64,000 nucleotides of DNA from Pseudohongiella acticola (GCF_001758195.1 NZ_MASR01000001.1:2480001-2544000), one strand, 5' to 3'. Positions 34,658-44,119 are shown, counted from the stretch's first letter. Made by a program: numbers and translations. The notes: generated from the letters alone by a model not told the origin.

Positions 34658-35359
34658 ATGACGTCCAGGACCCAGCGGCTTGACCGTTTTATAAGCCAGA
34701 ACAGTGCGTATTCGCTCTCCGATACTCACCTGTTGCTGGCGCGGAAAAGGATTCTGCTGGATGGTGTGGTCGCATGCTCCATTCAGCAGAAAGTGGGCCG
34801 ATTCACTCATGTCGTGCTGGATGATCAGTGCCTTCAGGATAACAAGCCGGTTTACCTTGTGTTGAATAAACCCCGGGGTGTTGTCAGTGCCACCAAAGAC
34901 CCCAAACACACGACGGTACTTGATCTTGTTGAGCATCCCCAGAAGCATGAACTTCATATTGTCGGACGGCTGGACTTTAATACCACCGGCGTTGTGCTGC
35001 TGACCAACGATGGCGTCTGGTCACGCAAGCTAAGCTCGCCTGAGTCTGCGGTCAAAAAGACCTACGAAGTGACCCTGTCCGGGCCCGTGACGGATGAATA
35101 CATTGCGGTGTTTCGGGAGGGAATCTATTTCAGGTACGAAAATTTGACAACCCGGCCAGCATGCCTGGAAATACTCTCGGAATACACGGCCCGGCTTTCG
35201 CTGACTGAAGGCAGGTATCACCAGGTCAAACGCATGTTTGGTTTCTTCCAGAATGAAGTGTTGGCGCTGCACAGGGTCTCTGTCGGCGCTATTTCTCTGC
35301 AGGGTCTTGAGCCCGGGCAGAGCAGGCCACTGACATCTGCAGAGCTGGGTCTGGTGTGA
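34658..35359 (+). CDS. RsuA/RluB-family 16S/23S rRNA pseudouridine synthase
   Basis: 233 residues. An N-terminal S4-like RNA-binding region (R-L-D-R-F-I-S-Q and R-I-L-L-D-G) is followed by the catalytic domain with N-K-P-R-G-V-V-S-A, then the key Asp motif G-R-L-D-F-N-T-T-G. The closing E-G-R-Y-H-Q-V-K-R-M-F is also standard. The size and the F-F-Q-N-E-V ending fit RsuA, which makes pseudouridine in 16S rRNA (position 516 in E. coli). RluE/RluB relatives cannot be excluded, so no symbol is given. The ribosome site before the ATG is weak. Confidence 0.9.
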   Translation: MTSRTQRLDRFISQNSAYSLSDTHLLLARKRILLDGVVACSIQQKVGRFTHVVLDDQCLQDNKPVYLVLNKPRGVVSATKDPKHTTVLDLVEHPQKHELHIVGRLDFNTTGVVLLTNDGVWSRKLSSPESAVKKTYEVTLSGPVTDEYIAVFREGIYFRYENLTTRPACLEILSEYTARLSLTEGRYHQVKRMFGFFQNEVLALHRVSVGAISLQGLEPGQSRPLTSAELGLV

Positions 35360-35377
35360 CCGAGCTCCCTTGCAGTT

Positions 35378-36742
35378 CTACAAGTTGGAATGGGTCGCGT
35401 AAGTTGGCGTTTCGTATTTAATGTGCATCGATTGTTCGCCAACAGGTGTAATTGGTTTGTGACCACCCCTGTATTGGAATCTTTCGACGTTAGAGGCTCG
35501 CAGAAAAAGCCAGTCAATATTGCTCAGGAATGTAAGTTCCTGTAGAAGAGTTGCATTGTCTTCTTGTTTGGGAACAATTTCCCGAAGTATATCTTCTATC
35601 GATTTATCCCCATCCATAGCATCAAGAAAACGTCGAGTCACTTGCGACGCATGAACGGGTAGATCGCTGCCATTGGAAAGTCGAACGTTTATGGAACCCT
35701 GTTCCGACTTGATCAACATTTTAACAAATTGCATTTCGTGATCTGTTGGGAAAAAGGGTATGAGTTTGTTGTCCAGGAAACTCGCTGTGGATGCCTGTCT
35801 TTTGCCGACATAGGCACAATGCAGGTGCATGTTTCCGTCCATGATTTCTGCAATTTTCCATTGTTCTCTTATGGGTAGCTTTGCAAGATTTTCCCGTATT
35901 TTGGTGTCGGCGATAAACAGTGCGGGGTTGTACTGGTAGCTCATGATAGCTGGGTCCCCATCGTGACTGGTGAACCGGTTGAGAACCAGACCGCCTTCAT
36001 CCTCGACGAGTGCAGCGAATTCATCTGCTGCGTAAACCGCCTCCACGGGATTCAGGAAAAGATCTGCCATATTTGGAGAGTCATCAAAAAGAGAGGACAA
36101 GGTGGACTCGCGATCCCGGCCTCTCATGTAGCTGTTCTGTGGTGCCAATGCTGACAAAATTGCTTTCGTATCGTTCAGAATACTGCCTTCGTTGCTAACC
36201 GGAAGATAATGTCTAAACAGTTCTCTAACGTCGCTTATATCCTGTCTGCCGTACTTGCCATATACCATCAGAGTCAGCACGCCTGTTTCTTTTAACACGG
36301 ATGACAGTGCTTGTAGCCCTTCAATGGGGTTGTGAAGGTGATGGATGACGCCTACACAATTTATGTAATCAAATTCACCAAAATCTGCAGGAGAGAGATC
36401 GAGCAATGAGCCGTTGACCCATTCAATGTTGTTAAGGCCGCGCCTGTCCGCGCGCGCCTGAGCAACTTTCATGCTGTTAGTGCTCTGGTCCAGATATGTC
36501 ACGTTACCATTCCCGCGTTCAGCCAGTTGCTGAGCAAGATAAATGACAGCATCGCCTGTGCCACCTCCAGCCACAAGCGCTCTGAATCCGTCTGAAAAAG
36601 TTTCTTTGCCTTGAAAGCAATGATGGTTGATGCGCCCAAAAAAATCGTGAGGAGGTGTTATTAGTCTATTCGCTTCTTCATCAGGATTTCTTTGTGGGAA
36701 AGGAAGCGTCTCATAGAGGGATTTTGTAGTAGACAGGTCCAT
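35378..36742 (-). CDS. SAM-dependent methyltransferase with methyltransferase regulatory domain
   Basis: 454 residues. The N-terminal Rossmann methyltransferase has the SAM loop V-A-G-G-G-T-G-D (about residue 57), acidic D in Y-L-D-Q-S and the C-V-G-V-I-H-H-L motif IV. The middle (about 215-320) fits the methyltransferase regulatory domain (PF10119). The C-terminal end has D-G-D-K-S-I-E-D-I, a short winged-helix-like pattern. The N-terminal Y-E-T-L-P-F-P-Q-R-N-P is typical of this group. The substrate is unknown. Base composition looks lower in GC than the neighbours, suggesting possible transfer. It converges with the pseudouridine synthase gene. Confidence 0.85.
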   Translation of the reverse strand: MDLSTTKSLYETLPFPQRNPDEEANRLITPPHDFFGRINHHCFQGKETFSDGFRALVAGGGTGDAVIYLAQQLAERGNGNVTYLDQSTNSMKVAQARADRRGLNNIEWVNGSLLDLSPADFGEFDYINCVGVIHHLHNPIEGLQALSSVLKETGVLTLMVYGKYGRQDISDVRELFRHYLPVSNEGSILNDTKAILSALAPQNSYMRGRDRESTLSSLFDDSPNMADLFLNPVEAVYAADEFAALVEDEGGLVLNRFTSHDGDPAIMSYQYNPALFIADTKIRENLAKLPIREQWKIAEIMDGNMHLHCAYVGKRQASTASFLDNKLIPFFPTDHEMQFVKMLIKSEQGSINVRLSNGSDLPVHASQVTRRFLDAMDGDKSIEDILREIVPKQEDNATLLQELTFLSNIDWLFLRASNVERFQYRGGHKPITPVGEQSMHIKYETPTYATHSNL

Positions 36743-36998
36743 GGTCTTATATAGCTCTTTTTGTTTTCCTGCCTGTAGAGGTTGATATGAGGCGGCAGTT
36801 CAGGTTTTTTGGGTACGGGAAAATAAGCTCACAATCTGCCAGTATACGGGCCATGATTCAATCAAAAATTTGCAAGCGTTACCGGTTATTGCCAGGGGCT
36901 GTTCAATGCATCGTATGGCTTTTTAGCGACCCAGCTCGACAGAAACGTACTATACCCTCGTTAGCGGTGTATGGTCCGTCATGCCAGGCCGTTAATGG

Positions 36999-38327
36999 TC
37001 AGTCCGGAGCGGCCGCAAGGTCCGTGCGCAAATTTTTGGATGCCAGATAAAAATGACATGACGACCAGAACAGTACCGTCGGAATTAATGCCACCATGGC
37101 ATAGCGCAGCGACTCATTACCTAGGGCTGGTAACAGGTAGTCACTCAGCATACCGACTGACCAGGGACCAAGGCCGAGACCAATAATATTGAGTATCAGG
37201 AACAAAATTGCCGATGCAGTGGCGCGCATGCGTTGCCCAACCAGGGCGTGCGAGGTCGCGATGGTCGTGCCCAGATAAACGTTAAACAGCAGGCCTGGTA
37301 CAAAAGCCAGAATCAATGCCGTGTATTGGCTTGACGTAAGATAGACCACCATCGTAAAAGGCAGGCTGATAAAGCCCGCGATGGCAGGCAGCCACACGTA
37401 CCAGCGTTTGTCTCGCGGCGCCAGCCTGTCGGCAATGATACCACCAGCAAAAACACCTATTGCACCAAACAGCCCGGTCGACAGCGCCAGCCAGGTGCCG
37501 AGTTCGCCGGTTGTCATGCCGTGACTGCGTATAAAAAAGGATGCCAGCCAATTCAGTGTGCCATAGGCTGCAAAAGCATTGAGTCCGGCTGCCAGCGCCA
37601 TATGGCGGAATGATTTTCTGCTCCAAAGCAGTGCCAATACCTGCTTGAACGGCACCAGTGCTTCAGGGACCTGTTTGTTTTCATTCAGTCCACGTATCGG
37701 CTCGGCTAACGTTGTTCGAATCAGTATTGCGATCAAGAGGCCGGGTAAACCCACGACCACAAAGGCAACGCGCCAGCCAAAGAATTCATTAAGCCAGCCG
37801 CCAAACAGGAACCCAAACAGGATGCCGATGTTGACGCCCGTCGAGTAAATTGACAGGGCGGTCGCACGTTTTTCAGGCGGGTATATGTCAGACACGATCG
37901 AGTGGGAGGGTGGACTTCCGCCCGCTTCGCCGATCCCTACGCCGATACGCGCCAGCAATAGCTGAAGATAGTTCTGCACAAAACCGCTGATGGCGGTCAT
38001 AAAGCTCCACACGCCGATGGCGAGAGCAACAATATTACGTCGGTTGCCACGATCCGCCCAGCGAGCGATGGGTATTCCTGCAGTGACATAGAACATGGCA
38101 AACGCAAAGCCTGTCAATAAACCCAATTGACTGTCTGTCAACGAGAGTTCCAGTTTGATGGACTCTTGCAGGATCGATAATAATTGTCTGTCAATAAAAT
38201 TGAAGCTGTAGACAACAGTGAGCACGCCCAGCGCGTAATTCCGTGCGCTGGAGGTTGAGTAGGGATTAGAGACGGGCGGTGGCATTTGCTGTTTTTTTTC
38301 TTGATTGCTTTCGCTTATGTCAGTCAT
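36999..38327 (-). CDS. spinster-like MFS transporter
   Basis: 442 residues, 12 helices. The first helix N-F-I-D-R-Q-L-L-S-I-L and the loop motif A-R-W-A-D-R-G-N-R-R, with R-I-G-V-G-I-G-E-A-G-G-S-P-P and P-P-E-K-R-A-T-A-L-S-I-Y, are typical of spinster-family transporters. In bacteria these often carry lipids, acids or unknown organic anions. A short polar N-terminal tail (M-T-D-I-S-E-S-N-Q) precedes helix 1. It reads leftward, 256 nt from the methyltransferase gene. They may or may not share a transcript. Confidence 0.9.
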   Translation of the reverse strand: MTDISESNQEKKQQMPPPVSNPYSTSSARNYALGVLTVVYSFNFIDRQLLSILQESIKLELSLTDSQLGLLTGFAFAMFYVTAGIPIARWADRGNRRNIVALAIGVWSFMTAISGFVQNYLQLLLARIGVGIGEAGGSPPSHSIVSDIYPPEKRATALSIYSTGVNIGILFGFLFGGWLNEFFGWRVAFVVVGLPGLLIAILIRTTLAEPIRGLNENKQVPEALVPFKQVLALLWSRKSFRHMALAAGLNAFAAYGTLNWLASFFIRSHGMTTGELGTWLALSTGLFGAIGVFAGGIIADRLAPRDKRWYVWLPAIAGFISLPFTMVVYLTSSQYTALILAFVPGLLFNVYLGTTIATSHALVGQRMRATASAILFLILNIIGLGLGPWSVGMLSDYLLPALGNESLRYAMVALIPTVLFWSSCHFYLASKNLRTDLAAAPD

Positions 38328-38872
38328 GAGTTATTCCTGGTAAGGCGCGCGTTTAAGAGTTGCCTGCCGTACTGCTTCGCTCCGGGCCTGTACTTTCTCC
38401 CGGTCAATTTCCCCGGGATAGGGCAAACAGGAAACACTTAAGACAGCAACCACCTTCCCAGGTCAGTCAGAGAGCAGTTCTTTGAGCCTTTCTTCTGTCA
38501 ATATGCCGCTGTGGTACATCATATGGTGTTCTGCGCAAAAAAAATAGCTGCCCGCATGAGACGCCACCGAGTCTGCTAAGTTCGAGCAAAGGTCAAGCGT
38601 AAAAAAAACCTAATCGGTCATCCGAAAGTAGGAGGCCGGCGTAATAGGCAGTCAACATGTCGCGCCTCATGCGCACAAGACTGGGTGGTCATTTCCTTGA
38701 GGTCGAAAGAAAGGGCAATCTTGTTATACCTGTCTTTATCCTTTCACAATTTGTCGGATTCAGGCCCACTCTGGCTGGCAGTACTTGCCAGGCACCCGGA
38801 CTGAATTTCTTAAAAATGTCGTGGTGAATAGAACCTGCGATGAATCTCTTAATTCATCTAATGGAGTAAAAA
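38328..38872. other. intergenic region with possible gene relic
   Basis: No complete gene is supported. On the minus strand 38463-38609 an open frame without a clear start reads L-D-L-C-S-N-L-A-D-S-V-A-S-H-A-G-S-Y-F-F and ends E-E-R-L-K-E-L-L-S-D, a very protein-like tail with conserved-looking C, H and F residues. On the plus strand 38658-38826 an ATG-started frame of 55 codons is less convincing. The gabT ribosome site (GGAG) lies at the right end. Confidence 0.35.
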
Positions 38873-40150
38873 ATGACCAATCAAGAATTACAGGCGCTGA
38901 AAGAGCGTTATGTTGCAGCTGGCGCGGCAAGTCCGAATAAACAATTTGCGGACTATGCACTAAATGCAGAAATTTGGGACGCTGATGGCAAGCGTATGAT
39001 CGACTTTGCTGGTGGTATTGGTGTTCTTAACATCGGTCATTGCCATCCAAAAGTCGTTTCTGCCGTAAAAGCCCAGCTAGATAAGGTTATGCACACGTGC
39101 CAAACCGTTATGCCGTATGAGGGTTATGTGAAGCTCGCCCAGAAGCTGGCTGAAGTCGCTCCTGTAAAGGGTGATGCAAAAGTCATGCTCGCTAATTCGG
39201 GTGCAGAAGCGTTGGAAAATGCGGTAAAGATCGCGCGTGCTGCTACCAAAAAGAACAATGTGATCTGCTTTGATGGGGGGTATCATGGCCGTACGTTCAT
39301 GACCATGGCCATGAACGGCAAGGCCGCGCCTTACCAAAATGAGTTCGGCCCAATGCCTGGATTGGTCTATCGCGCGCCATATCCGGTTCCTTACCATGGT
39401 GTCAGCGAAGAAGAAGCTCTGCGTGGATTGAGAATGACAATGAAGTCAGATTCTCCTGCAGGAGACACGGCTGCTATCGTTATTGAACCTTTGCTGGGTG
39501 AAGGTGGGTTCTATTCGGCATCCCCCCAGTTCCTTCAGGAAATTCGCAAGATTTGTGATGAAAACGATATTCTGATGATTGTTGACGAAGTGCAAAGTGG
39601 CTTTGGCCGAACCGGGAAAATGTTTGCTATTGAACACAGTGGCGTTCAGCCGGACATGATGACCATGGCCAAGTCAATGGCTGCTGGCATGCCTATCTCT
39701 GCAGTGGTGGGTACCGCTAACGTGATGGATGCGTCAGGCCCTAATTCCTTAGGTGGAACGTATACGGGTAGCCCAACTGCCTGTGCCGCTGCATTGGCGG
39801 TTTTTGATGTCTTCGCGGAAGAAGATATTCTTGGTAAAAGTCAGCGCTTAGGGCAAAAACTGTATGACCGTTTCGCCCGATGGGAAAAACAATTTCGACA
39901 CGTTGCTAACCCCCGGCATTTGGGTGCTATGGCAGCCTTTGAACTGGTGGAAAGTAAAGAGTCCCATCAACCCAAAGCTGAATTGGCTGCTGGTATTACA
40001 AAAAAAGCTCAGGAAAAAGGACTGATTCTGCTGGCTTGCGGTCTATTTGCTAACTCCATTCGTTTTCTCATGCCAATCACGATTGAAGACGATGTGCTTG
40101 AAGAAGGCTTAAATATTGTTGAAGAATGCTTAAAAGAAGTGGGGGCATGA
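38873..40150 (+). CDS. gabT: 4-aminobutyrate aminotransferase (class III PLP)
   Basis: 425 residues. Class III aminotransferase features are D-F-A-G-G-I-G-V-L-N-I-G-H, N-S-G-A-E-A-L-E-N-A-V-K-I-A-R, the C-F-D-G-G-Y-H-G-R-T cofactor loop, D-E-V-Q-S-G-F-G-R-T-G and the PLP lysine in M-T-M-A-K-S-M-A. The G-H-C-H-P-K-V and Y-T-G-S-P-T-A blocks fit GabT, which transfers the amino group of GABA to 2-oxoglutarate to give succinate semialdehyde. No gabD or gabP neighbour is present. Codon choice is richer in T-ending codons than around it, suggesting high expression or transfer. Confidence 0.9.
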   Translation: MTNQELQALKERYVAAGAASPNKQFADYALNAEIWDADGKRMIDFAGGIGVLNIGHCHPKVVSAVKAQLDKVMHTCQTVMPYEGYVKLAQKLAEVAPVKGDAKVMLANSGAEALENAVKIARAATKKNNVICFDGGYHGRTFMTMAMNGKAAPYQNEFGPMPGLVYRAPYPVPYHGVSEEEALRGLRMTMKSDSPAGDTAAIVIEPLLGEGGFYSASPQFLQEIRKICDENDILMIVDEVQSGFGRTGKMFAIEHSGVQPDMMTMAKSMAAGMPISAVVGTANVMDASGPNSLGGTYTGSPTACAAALAVFDVFAEEDILGKSQRLGQKLYDRFARWEKQFRHVANPRHLGAMAAFELVESKESHQPKAELAAGITKKAQEKGLILLACGLFANSIRFLMPITIEDDVLEEGLNIVEECLKEVGA

Positions 40151-40184
40151 TGCCGTTGTCACTGGGAATGGGCTAAATCACTAC

Positions 40185-40862
40185 TCATCGCCCGACAACT
40201 TCGAAGCGCTCCAACTCCCGGCGCGGCTCCTCCCATTCGGGTGCCAGTTCCGATGCCCTGCGGTAGTCGCGATAGGCTTCGCGGAGCTGTTCCAGGTTTT
40301 CGTGGGCGATACCCCTGTTGAAATGGGCTCTCGCCAGCTCACGTACCGCCCTGGCCTCATTTGCCTGAGGCGACTCGATCGTTTCCCCTGCGCGCCCGGG
40401 CCTGGGCTGTATACCCAGTTCAATGGCGCGATCGAAGGCGCTGATGGCCTGCGCCCACTGTTCACGCAGGTTAAAGATATTACCCCGATTGATGTGAGCG
40501 AACGTCAGCGTGTCGTCCAGATGCACAGCTTCAGTGAAATCGGCCAGTGCATCATCGTAGTTCGCCGCCTCAAAGTGGAGTACACCACGATTGTTATAGC
40601 TCGCCGCCCGATTCCCTGCTTCGTCACCCTCCTGTATTGCCAGCGTACAGAGCCGTATGGGCGAAATGATGACGCGCGATCCGGTGATTGTAATCCTGGA
40701 CGCTGCTTGCGGATTGCGCGCCGCCGTGGAACATTGCTCAGCATAACCACCATCAATGATAGTAAGCGGAGAGGCAGGCTGCGCATGAATCATGGCACTG
40801 GCCAACACGGCAGCCATGGCGCTGCAAAGGGTCAATACGCGTATCGAAAACATTGTTGTCAT
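40185..40862 (-). CDS. exported TPR-repeat protein
   Basis: 225 residues. A signal peptide (L-C-S-A-M-A-A-V-L-A-S-A-M-I-H-A) precedes an unrecognised Cys-containing region (Y-A-E-Q-C-S-T-A and R-L-C-T-L-A). Three tetratricopeptide-like repeats follow: Y-N-N-R-G-V-L-H-F-E-A-A-N-Y-D-D-A-L, A-H-I-N-R-G-N-I-F-N-L-R and A-H-F-N-R-G-I-A-H-E-N-L. It is probably a periplasmic scaffold or interaction protein; the partner is unknown. AGGGGG precedes the ATG by about 5 nt. It converges with gabT. Confidence 0.8.
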   Translation of the reverse strand: MTTMFSIRVLTLCSAMAAVLASAMIHAQPASPLTIIDGGYAEQCSTAARNPQAASRITITGSRVIISPIRLCTLAIQEGDEAGNRAASYNNRGVLHFEAANYDDALADFTEAVHLDDTLTFAHINRGNIFNLREQWAQAISAFDRAIELGIQPRPGRAGETIESPQANEARAVRELARAHFNRGIAHENLEQLREAYRDYRRASELAPEWEEPRRELERFEVVGR

Positions 40863-40951
40863 GATGCCCCCTGTCGGTGATGTGTCATTAACGTGACCAC
40901 AATATATCCCGATTGCTTGCTACTGGTAAGGACTATTTCCGGGAGTAATGG

Positions 40952-41083
40952 ATGCATAGTCCGTCACTTATACCGGCCCAAAGTCCGTTGCTGGCAAGCT
41001 ATTACAATGAAAAATAAGGGGTTTACTGCAGAGGTTGCTGGAAATTGTGATGGGCCCACGTGGACCCGAACCAGGAACAAACG
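40952..41083 (+). repeat. left imperfect direct repeat with tRNA 3' fragment
   Basis: This ~130-bp segment aligns with 46239-46371 at a constant offset of about 5287-5288 bp. TAGTCCGTCAC (40957-40967), CAATGAAAAAT and TGGGCCCAC are shared. Its last 36 bp (41048-41083) match the 3' third of the tRNA(CAU) gene, in the same orientation: T-arm, acceptor 3' strand and CCA position. The rest matches the sequence beyond the tRNA 3' end. It may be a decayed att-type site or a degenerate tRNA duplicate. Confidence 0.7.
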
Positions 41084-41092
41084 TAGAATATA

Positions 41093-42169
41093 TCACCGTA
41101 AAGGGTAACTGAGCCTCTCATTGCCCAATGGATGAATCCGACCGCTAACATCTTTGCTTTCGTCGTACATCAATCCTTTCTCGCGCAGCAGAGCTATCAC
41201 CTTGTCCGGATAATCCGTCTGTATATAATCAGCTCCGGCTTCAGCGGCCAGTTCCACATTCAACAAGGTATCGGCTGTACTGAGCGTGTTTACAAATGCC
41301 TGTGCTCCCAGCAGGTGAATCAGTCGGATGTTCTCGTCCGTGACCGCATGCCAGTTCAGATTTATCAGGGGTGGCCACAATGACCGAACTGTCTGATGAA
41401 TATCAACACTATGGCTTACCGAAGGTCGCAAAAAAATGTCTGGCTGCAGATCATTCAGTTTTCTGCTGTTTTCGATTGAGCCGTGATAGTAAGACTCCCC
41501 CGCAACGCCGACGCTATTGACGACTGCCACAAGCTTCTCCACATCGCCGTCTTTAAAATCCAGATCAGGGCTTATTTTTCCTTTCATCAGGGCTAATGCC
41601 TCCTGAAGAGTCGGCACCTCGGTCCCTCTATATCGACCGCTGTGCCAACCCCCAGCGTCCAGCGCCTTGATCTCTTCTAGAGTCAACTCTTCCACTCTTC
41701 CGGATCCATCAGTTGTTCTATCCACAGTGGTATCGTGCATCAGAATCAGGTGACCATCGCGGGTTTCACGTATGTCGATTTCTACCAGCTGCGCGCCGAT
41801 ATCGATCGCCCTCTGGATAGCTGGCAGGGTATTTTCAGGAACATCCAGTCCCACTCCCCCGCGGTGAGCGACGACCCTGATGCCTGGCCACTGATATTCC
41901 AGGTTCGTTGCCTCTACGGGACCAGACTCTATCTTTGATACCCGACCATGCGTCCTGTGAATCCACACGCGCTTCATTTCATTGTCAACCGGAACCTCGA
42001 TAACGTAGTGAGGGTCTCCGTTATAGGTGTCCGTGTCATGCCCAGAGGGTGAGTTCGCGGTATAGATCTCGGCAACATGAAATGCCTGCAATAGCGTGAC
42101 CTCCGAGGCAGCCACAGGCTGCTGGTAAAAACCAAGCAATGTTACAAAGATCAGTAAATATCGAGTCAT
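41093..42169 (-). CDS. exported glycerophosphodiester phosphodiesterase
   Basis: 358 residues. A signal peptide (Y-L-L-I-F-V-T-L-L-G-F) and an N-terminal beta-rich part of ~65 residues precede the catalytic TIM barrel. The barrel starts V-V-A-H-R-G-G and continues P-E-N-T-L-P-A-I, with the metal-binding E-I-D-I-R-E-T-R-D-G and H-D-T-T-V-D-R. These define GDPD enzymes, which cleave glycerophosphodiesters to glycerol-3-phosphate and an alcohol. It probably acts in the periplasm. The start overlaps the calcineurin-like gene by 4 nt (ATGA), and the end abuts the left direct repeat. Confidence 0.92.
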   Translation of the reverse strand: MTRYLLIFVTLLGFYQQPVAASEVTLLQAFHVAEIYTANSPSGHDTDTYNGDPHYVIEVPVDNEMKRVWIHRTHGRVSKIESGPVEATNLEYQWPGIRVVAHRGGVGLDVPENTLPAIQRAIDIGAQLVEIDIRETRDGHLILMHDTTVDRTTDGSGRVEELTLEEIKALDAGGWHSGRYRGTEVPTLQEALALMKGKISPDLDFKDGDVEKLVAVVNSVGVAGESYYHGSIENSRKLNDLQPDIFLRPSVSHSVDIHQTVRSLWPPLINLNWHAVTDENIRLIHLLGAQAFVNTLSTADTLLNVELAAEAGADYIQTDYPDKVIALLREKGLMYDESKDVSGRIHPLGNERLSYPLR

Positions 42170-43857
42170 GGCCGAACCTCGAAACTCAGCGCGCCATGTC
42201 GCTGCTGGTCGAATTCATCTGCGCTGAAAATGTCGACCCGGTGAACGCCCGGCGCAAGATTGTCTGGCAGAGGTAATTCCCAGATATGTGCGGAACGGGT
42301 GGGGCTGCCTGTCGGATGATCAGAGACTTGCAACTGCTCATGAAGCCTTTCGGCAAACGGGTCGGTGCGCACAGTATAGGTCATGGCTTGTCTTTCTCCC
42401 CGGTTCAACGACATCCAGACCCGGTCTCTGGCGCCGCCATCAAATAGATTAACCACGACCTTGGCGCCATCGATCAGGTGGCCGCGGTTAACGCTGCCCC
42501 CGTCGGGCTCCACCAGCAAGGGATCCAGGGTAATGCGCATATGCTCACCGGCATCGGCACCGTAGGGGAAGGGCATGAATTCCGGCGTGACATCAACGTC
42601 GTCAAAGCGCAGCAGGTAAAAACCGTTGGGCGTACCGTCCTGCATCATGGCATCGTTGACGCCGCGCAGATCTTCCGGGCCAGTGTGCCAGCCATTGCCG
42701 CGAACCTGCGCCAGGGTATGGGCGATCCACGGTTGGCCATGCCAGCCGTGGCTGTGTCCCACCTCGACTTTCCAATTGTTGCTGGTATCGTGACCGGCCA
42801 TGCCATAAATATGCTCAAACGGTGCCAGGATATCGAGCAACGCAGCAAAGTTTTCCGTATGGGGGCCCGTTGCCGGCTCGGTGCCGCTGTCATCAATTGC
42901 TTCCGATACCAGGGGAATGTGTGACGCAATGACGATCAGTTGGTCGCGGGGGACGTTGGCGAGATCGCGTGCCAGCCAGTAGAGCTGATCGTCATGAATG
43001 TAACCCCGATAACGTCCGCCATCGTCCAGGCGTTGATCGTCACCCGCGTATTCGACATTGTTGAGTGCGACAAAATGCACATTGCCGTAGTTAAAGGAAT
43101 AATACGTGGGGCCGAAGTGCAATTTGTAGGTTTCGTTGGCAAAACGTGCATCGGGTGACTCAAAGTTCAAGTCATGATTGCCCGGCAGGTACCACTGCGG
43201 CATGTCCATCAGCGCCATCATTTCCTTGTGGCGGTCGTACAGGTCAAGATTGTCATACACCACATCACCGACAGTAATGCCAAACTCAGCGGAGAACGGA
43301 TTGCCGATCAACGTGGTCACCAGGTCTTCGCGAAGCTTGTCCTGATCGAGTTCCGTGCGGGCCTGCGGATCGGCAAAGGCATGTGCATCAAACTGATGGC
43401 TTGCGTTCTCAATGATGGTCAGCGGGAAATCTATGGCGTCAGGCATCGGGCCGGTGGCGTCGACCACTGGAAATCTCCATTCGACGTCGGCGTTGTCGAT
43501 GTTCACGGGGGTTCCTTCCGGGTAATGGCGGTAGTAGAAGGCCGGCACGTTGTTGGCATCCACCGCCACGCTGTACCCGGACGGTTGCGATACAAACAGG
43601 ATCTGCAACGGCGCCAACGCGATGTCATAACGTCCGTCGGGCCCGGTCACGACAACCTCGCATCCGTTGCTGACACTGACACCGGCCAGCCCGGTCTCGT
43701 CGGGGTTCATCAGGCCATCGGAGTTGGCATCGATAAAAACAGTGCCGCGTGTGATTTCACTGTCCGGTGTCGGGCTTGCGCATTGGGCGGCGGCAGTCAG
43801 GTTTAGCACAAGCGCGCTGATGCCCAGTGACCACGAAAGTATTGTCCTGCTTTTCAT
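42166..43857 (-). CDS. exported calcineurin-like metallophosphoesterase with N- and C-terminal beta domains
   Basis: 563 residues. A signal peptide leads to an N-terminal SdrD-B-like beta domain with V-F-I-D-A-N-S-D-G-L-M-N-P-D-E-T-G-L-A-G-V (Ca-binding-like). The metallophosphoesterase core follows, with F-A-D-P-Q, G-D-V-V-Y-D-N, the diagnostic G-N-H-D, S-H-I-P-L and G-H-D-T. A C-terminal beta-sandwich ends near H-G-A-L-S-F-E. The first metal motif is D-x-Q instead of D-x-H, as seen in some members. It probably dephosphorylates a nucleotide or phosphoester outside the cytoplasm, together with the GDPD that follows. It heads this two-gene operon. Confidence 0.9.
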   Translation of the reverse strand: MKSRTILSWSLGISALVLNLTAAAQCASPTPDSEITRGTVFIDANSDGLMNPDETGLAGVSVSNGCEVVVTGPDGRYDIALAPLQILFVSQPSGYSVAVDANNVPAFYYRHYPEGTPVNIDNADVEWRFPVVDATGPMPDAIDFPLTIIENASHQFDAHAFADPQARTELDQDKLREDLVTTLIGNPFSAEFGITVGDVVYDNLDLYDRHKEMMALMDMPQWYLPGNHDLNFESPDARFANETYKLHFGPTYYSFNYGNVHFVALNNVEYAGDDQRLDDGGRYRGYIHDDQLYWLARDLANVPRDQLIVIASHIPLVSEAIDDSGTEPATGPHTENFAALLDILAPFEHIYGMAGHDTSNNWKVEVGHSHGWHGQPWIAHTLAQVRGNGWHTGPEDLRGVNDAMMQDGTPNGFYLLRFDDVDVTPEFMPFPYGADAGEHMRITLDPLLVEPDGGSVNRGHLIDGAKVVVNLFDGGARDRVWMSLNRGERQAMTYTVRTDPFAERLHEQLQVSDHPTGSPTRSAHIWELPLPDNLAPGVHRVDIFSADEFDQQRHGALSFEVRP

Positions 43858-44119
43858 AACCGGTGTCTCCCGTTGAGCGCTTGATGCTAGACAGGATCAG
43901 TGACAGAACCGTGACAGGTTTGCAGTCTGTCGCCCGAATATCAAGGCTTCGCACCATCGAATGCCAAACGCTTCCTCCGAACCCTGCTCCCACCGACCCT
44001 GCTAAATCGAAGATTTGGCGGGATTTCTGGGCGGCCGAACCCCGAACTTTTCCGAGCCCTGCAATTTTCGGTTGGCGTTCGGTTGCTGATGGCGTGCGTC
44101 TGGCTGGCTCATGACTCTC

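Noticed and set aside
36787-37050. Plus-strand 87-codon frame
   Set aside because: Overlaps the MFS gene end, no ribosome site, residue pattern not protein-like.
41048-41083. Second tRNA gene
   Set aside because: Only the T-arm and acceptor 3' half are present; the 5' half and anticodon arm are missing, so it is a fragment.
43174-43806. 210-codon plus-strand frame
   Set aside because: Antisense to the calcineurin-like gene; no start context and no recognised domains.
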